Assembly: GCA_905250885.1 (NCBI GenBank) | Contig: CAJNOQ010000108.1 | Location: forward strand, 1-64,000 | Source: Didymodactylos carnosus | Lineage: Eukaryota; Rotifera; Eurotatoria; Philodinida; Philodinidae | Direction: 5' to 3' | DNA: 64,000 nt | Part shown: positions 48,904-64,000 of the stretch, piece after piece | Layout of the letters: each line of letters starts with the position of its first letter | How positions within the stretch are numbered: position 1 is the first letter of the stretch | The notes under the pieces: generated by a model | What the model was told of the DNA's origin: nothing | Database searches by the model: none | Seen by the model: only the letters and a program-made list of their open reading frames with translations | Translations under genes and position numbers: made by a program

Positions 48904-49839
48904 ATCGATAATCATTAATACATTCGTAGAAAAGAGAAACTTCTACAGCAAAGAATACCTGTTAAAGATCAAATGTAAGATACAGTTGTCGTTTTACAAA
49001 GTAGTGGCCTTAAGATTTATAATACCACTACGCATAAAAATGGAAGAAACTTGTTTCATGTATTCCTACATACCATAATGCTTTTCATTAATCTCTAATT
49101 GTAAAAAAGTGAAATGATGGGATAAAAAAATATCGTTTTTTTTACTATTCTCAATTTTAATATTTTGACTGAATAAACGATCGATTCTCTAGTGAACGTT
49201 TATCTTTGTATAGGACGATATGCAATTATTTATCGTATATCCGTGTTTTTCTGAAAATACGGAAACTTGTTTTTAATCAGTCGAAAGTTTTAATTTAGGG
49301 TCCAACTCAAGTTTATAAAAAGCTTCAATAAGTTTCAACTTTGATTCGTGCAAATGGCATAAGATTGACGTTAATGGTGTCTGTTCAAGTTTCTAAATTG
49401 AACTCTAAATCTATTTATTACAAGTTATTTTACGGGTTCTTTTTCTGCTTAATACACTAAAAAAAGATACAAGCTCTCAGATCAATCGTTAATGAATATA
49501 ACAAACTACTACAGATGAAATTAGAATAATAATAAAATAAACAAGAGTCTTTTGCTGAGAAAAGTATAAGATATCAATAAATTGTTGAGAAAAAAGAGAA
49601 ACAAACACAATATTAAAAGTACAGAGAAAAAGGTCTGCGGAGATAATAAATAAAATTTAAAAAATCTATCTTTATCTTCCTAGTGAATAATGATAACCGG
49701 TGTGTTTGTTCAATAAGGAAAGTACGTGTATGAAGTGAAAGACAATGAAAAAGAGAGCATTAGCAGGATTACGTGATTGTTCTTTATAGAAAGACTAAAC
49801 TAAAATGGTCCTTGTTTTCATCTTCCTTTTCCTTTTCAT
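48904..49839. other. Intergenic, 3' flank of GAPDH
   Basis: A+T-rich. Holds the GAPDH 3' UTR. No exon or repeat seen. Confidence 0.4.
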
Positions 49840-52450
<2,611 letters not shown>

Positions 52451-54915
52451 AATTGAAGTAATGAAATAGAAATGGCTTTAAAACTGATTGTATCTAAAAA
52501 GATAACGAAGTGGAAAAGTATAACTAATATTTCATTACCAGGTAACTAGTACATCCTATTTCTCAGCAAAGAAATAGCATGTCATGCTAAGACAATGAAA
52601 AGTATTAATCAAAAGTGAAAGAAAACTATCATCATCGAAATATACCAAAGTCTGATCTAGAAACTTTCAGGAAATTACTTATTAGTATAATAACCTAAAA
52701 GTTGGCTTCCAAGAAGTGATGCATATCACCGAATCGAAAAATTTTAAAAGCTTGGTCGATCAAAACCGATTGCAGACTCGTCTTCTCCACAGTCGATTAT
52801 CTGGTGTAGGATTACTTTTGGATCGGAATATTTTGGAACACTTTTTCGTTGTCATTTTGCCTTTGGTCCTCCCATACAGTAACATTTTTAGTTAGACTAT
52901 AATAGAATTCTTTCTAAAATACTTCGATTCAAAATTAACCGCACATCAGATAACCGATTTACTAAGGAAAAATAAATTTATAATCGTTTTTTATCGAACA
53001 AGCTTTTAAAATTTTTCGATTCGGTGGTATGCAACATATATTGGATGGGTAAGGTTAAACAGCGCTCATCATCGGAAAGGTGATTCTTTTTCATTATGGA
53101 GGAGCATATCTTCGACCACCTTTTGGAAAGAAATAAAGAAATGTAATAATACTTTCAAGGCTATCAAAACAGGCTATAGTCAACCATTTTGTTTCTACTG
53201 CTTTGAGGAAGGTGGAAATAAGAAGAGAAAGAAATTGTACCAGACCGTCGAAAACAGGAAATTTTCTAACGACTCATAGTAATTTTCTTGAATAGAAATA
53301 AATCAAAAATAATTTCTTGTAAATAGTATCAATTACACGACTTGAAATTGTCTTGTTCCTATCTTGCCTAATCAGTGGCGCCATAACAGTCTCTTACTGT
53401 CGATTTTAGTTGAAGAATAAAACTTTATACCGGAATTTTTCATATTTGTCTGACAGATTCATATGATGTACTTTTCTTCGATGCTTGCAGTTCTTATTAA
53501 AGAAACCGGTCTGTATTTTGATTCGCTCTCTTTTGAGTCAATTAATGCATCAAAAGTCGACGGATGAGTCATATCTTGAATTATCAACATGTAAAACTGT
53601 TTTCAGCAGCGTTAAGTAGTTTACTTTTGGAGCTTTTCAGCCGTTGTTAGGGCCGTGAGACGCATGTGGTTGTGATTCTGCCAGCAATTTCAGCTTTTGT
53701 CAGCTAAGTTAGTTTGTAACCGCATTTTAATGGTACCGATTAAAAGGAGCATAGAAAATTTTGTCAATTTTCCCTAAGATGCACGTTAAATCCGTTCACT
53801 TTGTCTTAGAAGTAAAATAGTGAACGTACTCGTTTGTTTCTGCTGTTAATATTTAATTTGAGATTTTTTTTGTTCAAAAACGCTTTTCTGTTGTTGTTAA
53901 CAATATGATCTACCCAATGTTATTGCTCTATTTCTTTTGATAACATCGTCACGAATACGTTGGTAAAAAAAAATTGAAAGTTGACTGTGTTCATTGACAA
54001 AAATGAATGCTATATCGCACCCTACATAGATTATCTGGTAGATCGATACCTCATCAGAAGTTTTGTAATTATTACATTGGCATAGTTTCTGATCTTGTTC
54101 CGTTTATAACGATATTTTCGAACATCGTGATCTAAAGTTTTACAAAAAAACGTAAGATTAAGTAAACATCTATTGCAAACAAGGTTTCTGATAAGAGAGT
54201 GCATCCGTTGAAACAGAATGTGCAGTAAATGAAATGAAATGTACACGCTGTTTTACAAGATGTGAGAAAAAACAGTGGACAGTATAGACTTTGAGTTTTA
54301 ATTTACAGTTTGTTTTTTTGCAGGTTTTTGTCAGTTTATGTGGAGGATATATCGTTTCAAAACGAGTCATTGCATTATTTGTAGTCATTGTAATGCATTT
54401 TGTTTTGAAAACCGGGTGTATGCGTATACTGTCGGTTCCAAAACTGAGTGTGCCAGTACATTCTGACTCTGATTTCCATTAGAAACACTGGTTGCAAAAG
54501 TTATTTATCAAATCAAAACTGATGTACTGGCGCAAAAAAACCCTTTGTTCGAGAAAAGACTAGTCGTTTCTGATAGACAAATAAGTAGGAAAATTCGTTT
54601 TTAAAATATAGAAAAGGTTCATCATCTGCGAAGATACTCATCGATATCATTATTTTGAAAATTTACGTTTATGATTCTGCCATGATGATGTCTATTACAT
54701 ATAAAGCAAAACATTTTATGTTTATTTAATGTTTCATGAATTTTATCTCGACTATGTTTGAGTACTCTTCTAGCACTTTCTGTGTGGTTGTCTCTCTTCA
54801 GGCATAACTGAGAGATGAGAATTATAATGTGTAAACATTTTTCAGCAATAGCTTCTAGAATACATTTATTGATGCATAAAAAATCCTATTTATCTTTTTA
54901 CGTCCTCTTTTTTAG
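52451..54915. other. Head-to-head spacer between GAPDH and NOA1
   Basis: Holds both promoters and 5' UTRs. It contains the MITE-like element at 52719-53034. The remainder (53040-54900) has no supported exon. A 2.4-kb divergent spacer is long compared with the gene spacing around NOA1-EMG1. Confidence 0.45.
52719..53034. mobile_element. Short MITE-like element with ~55-bp terminal inverted repeats
   Basis: The left arm contains gcatatcaccgaatcgaaaa then attttaaaagcttggtcgat. The complement of the right arm contains gcataccaccgaatcgaaaa then attttaaaagcttgttcgat. The arms match over about 55 bp with a handful of differences, and the element is 316 bp long without coding sequence. Confidence 0.75.
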
Positions 54916-57900
54916 ATGTTACGAAGTATCCATTGTAATTTATTAGAAACTCCTTTCTCATTTCATAAGTCTTATTATTTAATTATACGGACACTGACAA
55001 CTCGTCAACGTCGGACTTCTGCTATAAAATTAAAATCTTCGACAGATCAGAATCAAACTACACAATCTCATATTATCACTCGTCCAACGCGATTAGATTT
55101 AGATGATTTGTCACCATTTGCACGTTCTGTACTACAAAATAATCCATCATATGGCACACGCTTTGGTGGTAAATTATCATTGAATAAAAAATATTTGATT
55201 CAAACGCACGCTGAGTCAACTGGAAGAGCTGAAGAATTATTGAAAACATCTTTAGACGAACTAAATTCAACAAGAAATCAGGAAGAAAAATATTTGGAAA
55301 AAAAATTTCAAGACGAAGAAGATGAGCGATTACCACAACCACCTGTTGTAGGTGAGAATAGAGAACTTAACACGTTCACAAGAAAACCTAAAACATATGA
55401 TACATATGTCAAGTCTTCTCTCACATGCTCCTATAGCCAGTTTTTGTGTACGTTTCACGTCTACAACAAAAAATCATATTTAGTCTAATCTTGCAAATGT
55501 ATCACACGTGATGCATAGACAGTGAATGCGTTAATACTGTTAGAAATAAATCTACTACATTCTTGAACCACCGTTCTGAATAGACTTGATGGTTAGTATA
55601 TTGAACTTTTGTTTTAGAATTACCCTCATCATTGAACGGTTATCGAATGAATTATGGTAATGAAAATTTTTCACTTCCTATAAGTTCAATTCCGTGTTAT
55701 GGATGTGGTGCTTTACTTCAATGTCGTCAACGTTCATTACCGGGTTTTATACCGTATGAATTATTTAATAAAATGTCAAATAAACTAAAATCACAAACGT
55801 TATGTCAACGATGTTTTCTATTGAAGTATCATCAAGATATTTTAGAATGTGAAGTTGATGAAAGTGTATACAAACAAATTATTCATGAAATTAAGAAGAA
55901 AAAGGCGCTTGTTATTCTACTCGTCGATCTTTTAGATATACCAAATTCTATTAGTGAAAAATGGCAAGAATTAATTGACTCAAATGTGTTATTATTTATT
56001 ATTGGAAACAAAGTGGATCTATTACCAAGAGGCAGGTAGGAGTTTTGTATCCACTTTTTAAGCGAGGTTGACATTTTACAATCGTTTACTTTATCAATTC
56101 GTGAGCAAGAGAAGTGACGCTAATAACGTTAGATATTTTATCTTCCAGTTAAGCTCTTTTAGAATACTAGTGTCAGTATACAGGAAAATTCTTGTCTTTA
56201 GTCTACTCTCTGATATAAACTTTCATTCCTTTGTTTACTCACAATATAATTTCCAATATAAGACTTTGCCATACTTCATTATTTTTCCATTAGACAATTT
56301 GAGTTGTCGTGCAAATTAATCAAGTCTGATAATGAAAAAATAATGAAATGATGATTCTTTGTAACTTTCGTTTTAAGGAGCTGCTGCAGAAGAAAATCGA
56401 CTTTTTTTTTATCAAAACTCGATTTCTTGTTGGATGTGTAGACTGAGGATCGTTTCGTCAATATTCATAAGTTCATAAACTTAACGACAGAGTTTAGTTT
56501 TTTCTAGTACAACGTTTTACAGCCTTGATTTACAACAGCACTGAAGATGTCTGAACTCAATGTCTAACTTAGAGAACACGTCTCATGGAATGAAGACAAA
56601 CTTAAACCAAAACGAAGATGTCAGTTCTCACTTACGATTTTTGCTGAAACATCGATTATCTCTTAACTATGACTTGAGTGTGCAATTAAGTTTAGATGCT
56701 ACTAGAGAATATTGATGAAACGATAATCTGAACTGTCTACTTTCAGAATCTATATCAATTTCGACCATACAACTGCTCGAATAGTTTTTCAGCAGCGTTA
56801 AAACACAGCACTCGCAAAAAGAATGATGTTATAAATCGAATAGATGAACTCTGAAACATCTAGATTTGTACAACAAAGTCTTTTTGTTAAAATTCCAGTT
56901 GGTAGTTGGTAGAAAAACGCTATAAGGGAGTCCAAAAATGCACCAATAAAGGAACATACAGATGTGAGCCGATCTCGTGCTTGATGTATTCGAATAATAT
57001 TTCCACTTCAGATATTGTAAATCGGCAATGACAACTTAAATCCTATTTAAATTTTCTACTTTGGACGGTGGTAGCATGAAGTTTTGAAACAGTTGATTGG
57101 CATCGACATCATGGCTACCATGTCTAAATACACAATGTACCTTCTCCTTAGTGAGGTTGGTAAAAAAAAGCAACAGAGAGGAGATTCAAAAATCTCCACC
57201 ATCCGTTATTTTAGATTCAGATATTTAGCTTGGTATAAACTAAAATCGATCTTTATAACTATTACTAAATAAAAATATCGAGCTGATATTTCTACCATAA
57301 TATATTTTACATAAAAATATTTGATTTGTGACAGCTTTGTTCGAAATGAAAATGACTATAAAAGTGACTATTCCAATTCTTTAACTACAAAATTACAAAT
57401 TTTTTATAAATTATCTATCGACATCAGTCACGATATGGCTACCATAATAGTGTCTACTCTTAAATTGACTGACTATGATTTTGAATGCCGAAAACGGCAG
57501 TTCTTTAGTTGTCTTCAATCAAAGTTATTCAAAACATGATGATCAGTTAATTTTTGAACAGACAATAGTTTTCTAGAGTTAAGAGTAAAGTTGATAAATC
57601 TAAAAATCGACAACATTTTTTACGGTTTGTTCAATTATATAAGGATCAAATTTGCAATGTTCTGTATTGTTCATTTGTAGTTGGATTCTAATCATTCGTT
57701 TCATTAATAACTGGTTCTCTGTTTCCGTTTAGATAGTGAAAATTATTTGACAGATATTGAACGTTGTCTTGAACATGAATGTTCTAAACGTGGCTTTGGA
57801 AAACATTATATCAAATATTATGGAGTTATTAGTGCAAAAACGGGCTACGGTGTAGAAGAGTTAATATCAAAAATATTTCGTTATTGGTCACATCATGGTA

Positions 57901-59556
57901 AAGATTATAGTAATACTACAACTGTTTCTTGAACAACCATATTATTTCTTATAGGTGGTGTATATTTATTGGGTAGTACGAATACTGGTAAAAGCAGTTT
58001 ATTTAATATGTTACTTGATTCTGATTTATGTCACATACACGCATTAGACTGTGTACAACATGCAACGGTGTCAAATTTACCTGGTAAGTATGTGTAATGC
58101 TTGAAAATATTTAATTAGTATAGTTGTTGTATTTCTCTTTAGGTACAACAATGAATGTTTTACGTTTTCCGATTCAAATACGTACGGGTAAAAATCAATT
58201 TATGCGCTCACAACGTTTATTGGAAAATGAAGAATATTTAATTGAAAAACAAGAAATTAATCAAGAAACGAATAAAATGACTATTGAAAATGAAACAACC
58301 ATTGTGGGTAAGTAAAATTCATAGAATAAAATTTTCAAAGATTGACTCTGTTACTCATAGTATTTCTTTTCTTTAGATGGTGTTGAACCAACGGTGAAAT
58401 GGCGTCGTTCATTTGAGAGTGAAGTGAATTTACCTACTGGTGGTGCATCATATGATTATAATTCTGGTTTATCAGAGTTTTCTGAAACAAAATCTTATGA
58501 ATCTCGTCAACACAATTATGCTAATTACCAGCGAAAAAAGATGAAAGCATTTGATCCAAAAAATTATGTAAATGAAAAATGGCTGTATGATACGCCGGGT
58601 GTCATTATTAATGATCAAGTATGACCGATTACAACTAATAGAAAGTGTATAGTGGCGTATGTAACTGTCTTTAGATTATAAACAAATGCAATCCATCAGA
58701 ATTAGCTTATTTTACTCATCATAATATTCTAAGACCAATTAATATCATTTTGAAACCAAAATTTACTATCCTCATTGGAGGAATTGCAAGATTGGATGTA
58801 CTTAGCGTAAGTATTACAAGAACTGTAATCTCAGAGAAAGTAAGACTACTATTCTAAACGAACTGAATATTGTTTAGATTACAAATTTATCAAAAGCATA
58901 TGTGTCATTAATGACAAATGAACATTTCCCAATAAATAGTGTACAAACATGTGAAGTAGAACAATTTTATGCACATGCTTTAGAGCAAAATCTACTTGGG
59001 GTAAAAGCGAGACTTTTCGTTTTTTATTTGATATCAATGTCATTTGGTAAGTTTAGGTTCCTCAAAATGAAGTTAATGGCAAGTTACAAGATCCTCCAGT
59101 GTTAGATGGACCAATAGTTGAAATTTTAGGCGTTGGATTAAAACGAGCGGCAGCTGATATTGTGCTATCATCTGCAGGTACGTTTATCGTAGAATGTCAA
59201 CAGCAACTTACTTTAGCTTCTTGCAGAAAAAGAGTCACTTTTTACTACTTATTTTGTCTTCTATTTTTTTAGGTTGGGCTAGTGTGACTGCACCTGAAGA
59301 TGTTTATGTCACATTTCGTGTTTACACTCCAGATGGACTCGGTATTCATTTACGTCAGCCACCTCTATTGAATTATTTATTTGAACTGAAAGGTGAACGT
59401 GAATCTTCTCAAACGCCATTTTATTCGAAACTAATTTACAGTAACGATGAATCAATGTCAATTGATTCAGAATCCTACAAACATCAAAATGAAGGACAAA
59501 TGATTATTAACGAGAAATTACTGCAACATCAGTTACAAATAAATAAAAAAAGATAG
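54916..59556 (+). CDS. NOA1: NOA1 mitochondrial circularly permuted GTPase (YqeH family)
   Basis: Ten exons: 54916-55351, 55618-56035, 57737-57897, 57955-58083, 58143-58307, 58377-58618, 58675-58806, 58878-59000, 59057-59177 and 59273-59556. The N-terminus is basic and Ser/Thr/Arg-rich, as in a mitochondrial targeting peptide. A zinc finger follows (CYGCGALLQC with CQRC). The GTPase motifs come in permuted order: G4 GNKVDLLP, G5 SAKTGYGVEEL, G1 GSTNTGKSS, the G2-region threonine (PGTTMN), and G3 DTPG. The C-terminal domain ends in GWASVTAPEDVYVTFRVYTP and DGLGIHLRQPPL, as in animal NOA1. The family binds mitochondrial RNA or ribosomes and is needed for mitochondrial translation. The acceptor used at 57736 is the second of two closely spaced AGs; the first would bring in a stop. 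The intron 56036-57736 is 1.7 kb, the rest under 270 bp. Confidence 0.93.
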
Positions 59557-60057
59557 TGGAAATGATGAATAATATTTTAGCTTTTGTTTTGTTTGTATTT
59601 TTGCAAATAAATGATGATAAATTTGTTGTATTTTGTCAATAGGCATAGTTATAATATTGAAAAATGTCTTGTTATAGTATTTATACGCTAAATTAGCCAT
59701 AACACTTCTATTGAGTGTCATGTCGCTCAATATTTTTGATTTAATTAGCTGGTGCTTCTCCTCATTCGATCTACATCATTCTTTAGTTAGCTCATATCAA
59801 ATATTTCATGGCCAGAGATACGTTTAAGACTGACTACCAAGAATAGAACTTTTATTTGAAACAAAATCATTGATGAGTACTAAAACCTTAATAGGACGCC
59901 AGTTTAGGTATTGGAAACACAATACGTTCATTCTCTTAGAAAAAGAAATTTTTCGCCATTGTTTTCTGTAGTATTTAGCAACTCTATTTTTTTCATTAGT
60001 CAACACATTAAGCAGATAATTAAACTACATCATTGATCTACTTCAGATTATTACATC
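59557..60057. other. NOA1-EMG1 intergenic region
   Basis: 500 bp, both genes on the plus strand. It holds the NOA1 3' UTR and the EMG1 promoter. No further feature seen. Confidence 0.4.
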
Positions 60058-60925
60058 ATGACTTCCAAACGTCATTTAAATGATAATGAAGACGACGATG
60101 ATCAACCAGATACAAAAGTTCAAAAAATTGAAAAATCTCTAACACTGTCTGGTTCGTCAACAAAACGATTAATAATTATATTAGAACAAGCTAATTTAGA
60201 AACAATTAAAACTGGTAAAATATATGAATTATTAAATTGTGATCGTCATAAAAATTTTCTTCTCAAATATAAACGTGATCCATCACAAGCTCGTCCCGAT
60301 ATTACTCATCAATGTTTACTTATGCTATTAGATAGTCCATTGAATCGTGCAAATCTATTACAAATTTATATTCATACACATAAAAATATTTTAATTGAAA
60401 TTAATCCACAAACACGTATTCCACGAACATTTGATCGTTTTTGTGGTTTAATGGTACAATTATTACATAAATTATCAATACGAGCACAAGATAATGTCAA
60501 AGGTAAGTACAAGAGATCATAAATAGGTACCAGAGTGCATATTCACTAGTAATCAATTTGTCGAGTCTATCGCTAAAGGTCGGGATAACTTTTTGTCGTA
60601 GTTAATTATTTTTGTTTTCTTCATTTTTTTTTGTATTCTAGGTGGTATTAAATTATTAAAAGTAATTAAAAATCCTGTTCAAGATCATTTACCTGTCGGT
60701 TGTAAGAAAATAGGGACCACATTTCATTGTGACAAGTTAATTGATGTTAGAAATTATGTACCAGAAAATGAACCGTGCGTATTTATTGTCGGAGCAATGG
60801 CGAAAGGTTCATTAAATCTAGATTATAATGATGAGGAAGTATCAATATCAAATTATCCTTTATCGGCAGCACTGACATGTTCAAAAATATGTAATGCATT
60901 CGAAGAAAAATGGGGAGTGATTTAG
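60058..60925 (+). CDS. EMG1: EMG1/NEP1 rRNA pseudouridine N1-methyltransferase
   Basis: Two exons, 60058-60502 and 60642-60925 (AAAG/GTAAGT donor, TTCTAG acceptor, phase 1), encoding 242 residues. After an acidic N-terminus it reads [80 protein letters not shown] and, in exon 2, [23 protein letters not shown] and [20 protein letters not shown], then EEKWGVI. This is collinear with human EMG1 across its whole length. EMG1 is a SPOUT-fold enzyme that methylates N1 of a pseudouridine in 18S rRNA (1191 in yeast) and is needed for small-subunit assembly in the nucleolus. No key motif is missing. Confidence 0.97.
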
Positions 60926-62496
60926 AGAAATACGTTTATTGTTTTTGTACGTGTTTTTGTGTTCATAAAGAATAAAAATAAAATAATAGAAAAAATAAAG
61001 GACTGAGTGCAGATTTAGAGCTATTCAACAAAATTCTGCAAAATTCAGTTTACAGTAGAGTATAATAACTAAAAGCAAGAATATACGCGAACGTACAAAA
61101 GCATATCTAACGTTCTTTGCCTTAAGTTTTATTGAGATTTGACAACATTCAAGCACCCACTATAGAAAGAGAAACTGGCGGAACAAGTATATACCTGAGT
61201 AAGACTAATAACAACACGTCAAATAATGGAGTAGTAAGACTATTCACCTCATAAATACAGACTCGAATATACAGTTTTTATTATCTTCTCTAATCTAATG
61301 ATAATCTAAATATTTGACACTTTTGTATCTGATTCACACAATATGACTAATTGGTTCATTCAAATATTTAATTGAACCAACGCAATCCGATTGTGAAAGA
61401 GACTATTTTGTTGCTATAGCAATGATGCAGAAGTACTTTTGTTATTTGGTATATTATATTCAATTATACAAACTTAGTTGGAGACAAAATCTACATTTTT
61501 TATTTTTATAATACTACAAACGTCATAATCTTATGGTACGGGTACATCTGGATCTGATTCATGCCATTTGATATTCTAAAATAGTAAACAAGTTTACGTG
61601 CTGAATGAACCACCTTCAAATACTAATATTTCAAAAATTAGGCAAAATGAAATTGCTCCATATCATGTTTTCTCATCTTAAAATCAAATAATGACGTAGA
61701 AATTCTTACATCCAAATGGGAAATGTTTGTATAGTTCGAATCCTGATCATAAAAGGTTGACGATTTTTCGAGTGCAGAAGAGGCGTGTAAACGTCGAGAA
61801 CTTTACTATAAATCCAATAGAAAATTTCTATAGTTTGATTACATTTAAAATAAGTCAACATACGGCAAAATTGATTTTAACAGGGCAATATAATAAGTTT
61901 AGCAATATCGGTTTGTATTACATTTTTATAGATAAAAACTGAATTCAAGTTTATAAAACTGCTTTTGTATTGAGTTTAAAACCACTCAGAATTCATATAT
62001 TTGTATGCTCTTCTGTTTGTCACAATTATGTATCATTATCTAGTCGGAGCATGAATTTTATAAGATAAAATCATATTACTAGTGGTTAGTTACTCTGTAC
62101 GATTGTTTTAAAATTTTTGTATGCAAAGTTTGTCTGTCCAACCGTAGAAGGCGATCGTAGAATTCACCAGATCATTTATAAATAGAGTAAGATCACATTT
62201 TTGACAATCCCTCAAAATTGTTGGACAATGTTTTTTTAAAAAGAACAAATAGACACTCGATAAAGAACATGAGTGATAAACATATACTTATCTGAAATAG
62301 ACGAACAGACGTAGATGACTGAAATAGCCGTTGATGAATAATTATCATGCGTAGATATGTACAGGATAATGGCAATTACAACCATAGACCAATATAAAGA
62401 TAATCTGGGCCTGCTGATTGAAACACATGTTAGTTTAAACAATTAAATATTGATCTTCTTTCACAACATAATATTAAATGTGAAGTTATGCGTATT
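60926..62496. other. Intergenic
   Basis: No supported gene. A possible terminal exon on the minus strand at 61532-61576 is discussed among the rejected items. Confidence 0.4.
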
Positions 62497-62817
62497 TCAA
62501 GTTGGTAAATTGACCACAGTATCATATAATGGAGGTGATATGTCAACAGCAGTCGAAGTATTAGAATCTATTGCATTGAGTTCAGTAGATAACGAATAAC
62601 GAGGAGGTGGATATTCGGAATGAGTTGGTTCACTCGCATATGGTGGACTAATACATCGATTCATCGAACTAATTGTTCGAATTTGATTTCTTAAATGTTT
62701 TTTTCGGGATAGTATGTAAGCGCTACAACATGCAATGATACAACAAAATATAATTCCAAATAAAATAATTGCTAAAGCAGTGGCTGATGGTGAATCCCTT
62801 AAATCCGACATTGTCAT
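62497..62817 (-). CDS. Single-pass membrane protein with PPxY motifs, 106 aa
   Basis: An intronless frame: MTMSDLRDSPSATALAIILF opens a single membrane segment (roughly residues 13-36, FGIIFCCIIACCSAYILS with several Cys that could be palmitoylated). It is followed at once by a basic stop-transfer stretch (RKKHLRN). The cytosolic tail carries PPY (SPPYASE), PPRY (YPPPRYS) and PPLY (SPPLYDTV) motifs, the kind bound by WW domains of NEDD4-type ubiquitin ligases. The plan (no signal peptide, short lumenal N-terminus, PPxY-rich tail) resembles WBP1/VOPP1-like or NDFIP-like adaptors, but no family is certain. An upstream exon is possible but not needed. Confidence 0.65.
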   Translation of the reverse strand: MTMSDLRDSPSATALAIILFGIIFCCIIACCSAYILSRKKHLRNQIRTISSMNRCISPPYASEPTHSEYPPPRYSLSTELNAIDSNTSTAVDISPPLYDTVVNLPT

Positions 62818-64000
62818 GTTTGATATGAAATATTTGAAAAATAATGATGAACGTTGTCAAGTGTTGTATTTTCTCTTGTCTCTCGTTGATCTAATGTGTT
62901 CCAATGTCGATACATTTTTTACACTAAACGTCATCAAATTATGAAAATGAGGAAAAATGTAAATGAACAAAAATATATTGTTGATAATGCGTTTTTTCTC
63001 TTCTTGCATCTTTACAAAAAAGATTGTTGTATGTTGAATCGTTAAGTAATATGTTTAAAAGTAAATACATCATTATTATTATTCAATATCGTCATTAGAA
63101 AACTGAAGAAAGTTTTGATTTAATGATATCATATTTGGATGTATTCATCAGCGGTGAGAGCATATGCGAAAGCAAAAGAGCAGACTTGTTATCTGTTATA
63201 AAGCGTTTGCTCATGAGTAATGAGGGTTAGTCTATATACAATTTGCTTAAAAATATTATTTATACATTCGAAGAGCAATCTTGGTTAATTTTACATTATC
63301 AATATTTGACACTGCATTACAGATTTCTTTTAAAATTTTGCAATATCTTTGAAGACAGAGACCAGTAGTCCGGTTTCTATTTAAGAATTAACAATTCGGT
63401 TTTGGTAAAAATATGATCTTGTTTGTTATAAAATAGAGTTAAATATCGCCTATTAGCGAATAAGCAAGAGTGTACGATTTTCAGTTGTCCGTTTCTAATT
63501 TAATTTGATAAAATTGATTTGTATTGTTTTTCTACAGATATTGACTTTAGAGCAAAGCTATTTGTTTTACTCTAGTCGTTTATCATATTTTTGATGGGTG
63601 TTCGATACACAAAAACATTTCAACACAAATTATTTCCGGTCATTTTGTTACTAGTAAAATAAAAACAGTCACCATTGTACAATATCGGAATAAATTGCTC
63701 ATCAGATGTACTTCTTGTTCATTGATATGTATCAATAGGCAATGAGAATTCGTCGTTACGGGTTACTTACACAGATGATGACAAGAAAAATCGTTTTTCG
63801 TATATCTTGCTATAATTCTTGAACGAATGATAAACTTGTATGACGTTGATAATATTCAAGTTCATCGTAAGGAGTAATTCGTTGTATACTCAGATTTGAC
63901 TAAAACCATTCAATCTGCTACCTCAAATTTGAACTTCAGTTCAATTCATTGTCTCTCGGATCAGATTTTTACCAATCATCCATTTAGGTAGAACTCACGT
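62818..64000. other. Intergenic to window end
   Basis: A+T-rich. Holds the upstream region of the PPxY protein gene. No exon, repeat or RNA gene seen. Confidence 0.4.

Noticed and set aside
61532-61576. Possible last exon on the minus strand reading NIKWHESDPDVPVP and stop after a TTTTAG acceptor
   Set aside because: Only 14 codons; upstream candidate exons do not join in phase.

Overview
The window looks like nuclear DNA of a small invertebrate, most likely a bdelloid rotifer. It is strongly A+T-rich, genes are split by very short introns (often 50-120 bp, GT..AG with T-rich acceptors), the proteins are animal-type, and small inverted-repeat elements and decayed transposons lie between and inside the genes. 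The species assignment is inference. No gene symbol was looked up; homologies come from recognising conserved motifs in the translated exons.

Layout. 0-5 kb: the tail of a MULE-type transposase, a complete selenoprotein F gene (SELENOF) with an in-frame UGA and a downstream SECIS stem-loop, two C-terminal exons of an unrecognised gene, and two inverted-repeat elements. 5.3-8.7 kb: a reduced cortactin gene on the plus strand with a long-TIR element in its largest intron. 10.7-12.7 kb: a four-exon unrecognised gene, possibly TRIM-like. 13.6-16.8 kb: a transposon cluster (hAT remnant, GIY-YIG fragment, inverted-repeat element, DDE transposase fragment). 18.9-20.1 kb: an OSER1 homologue. 24.9-25.4 kb: an intronless BCL7-family gene. 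29 kb: a ubiquitin-conjugating-enzyme pseudogene. 31.3-36.0 kb: an eight-exon SAPCD2 homologue. 36-46.7 kb: a very A+T-rich, gene-poor stretch with a PIF/Harbinger-like fragment, a 5'-truncated LINE and a pair of ~210-bp direct repeats. 46.7-48.9 kb: a small secreted-peptide gene and an unrecognised gene fragment enclosed by two ~250-bp direct repeats. 49.8-52.5 kb: GAPDH, with a tRNA-derived SINE in its last intron. 54.9-60.9 kb: NOA1 (circularly permuted mitochondrial GTPase) followed by EMG1 (18S rRNA pseudouridine methyltransferase). 62.5-62.8 kb: a small single-pass membrane protein with PPxY motifs.

The genes are unrelated housekeeping and regulatory loci, not an operon or cluster. NOA1 and EMG1 both concern ribosome or mitochondrial translation, but their adjacency may be chance. 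The strongest unusual signal is the selenoprotein gene, where codon, flanking motif, splice sites and SECIS all agree. Next are the shortened cortactin and the many self-complementary elements in introns and spacers.
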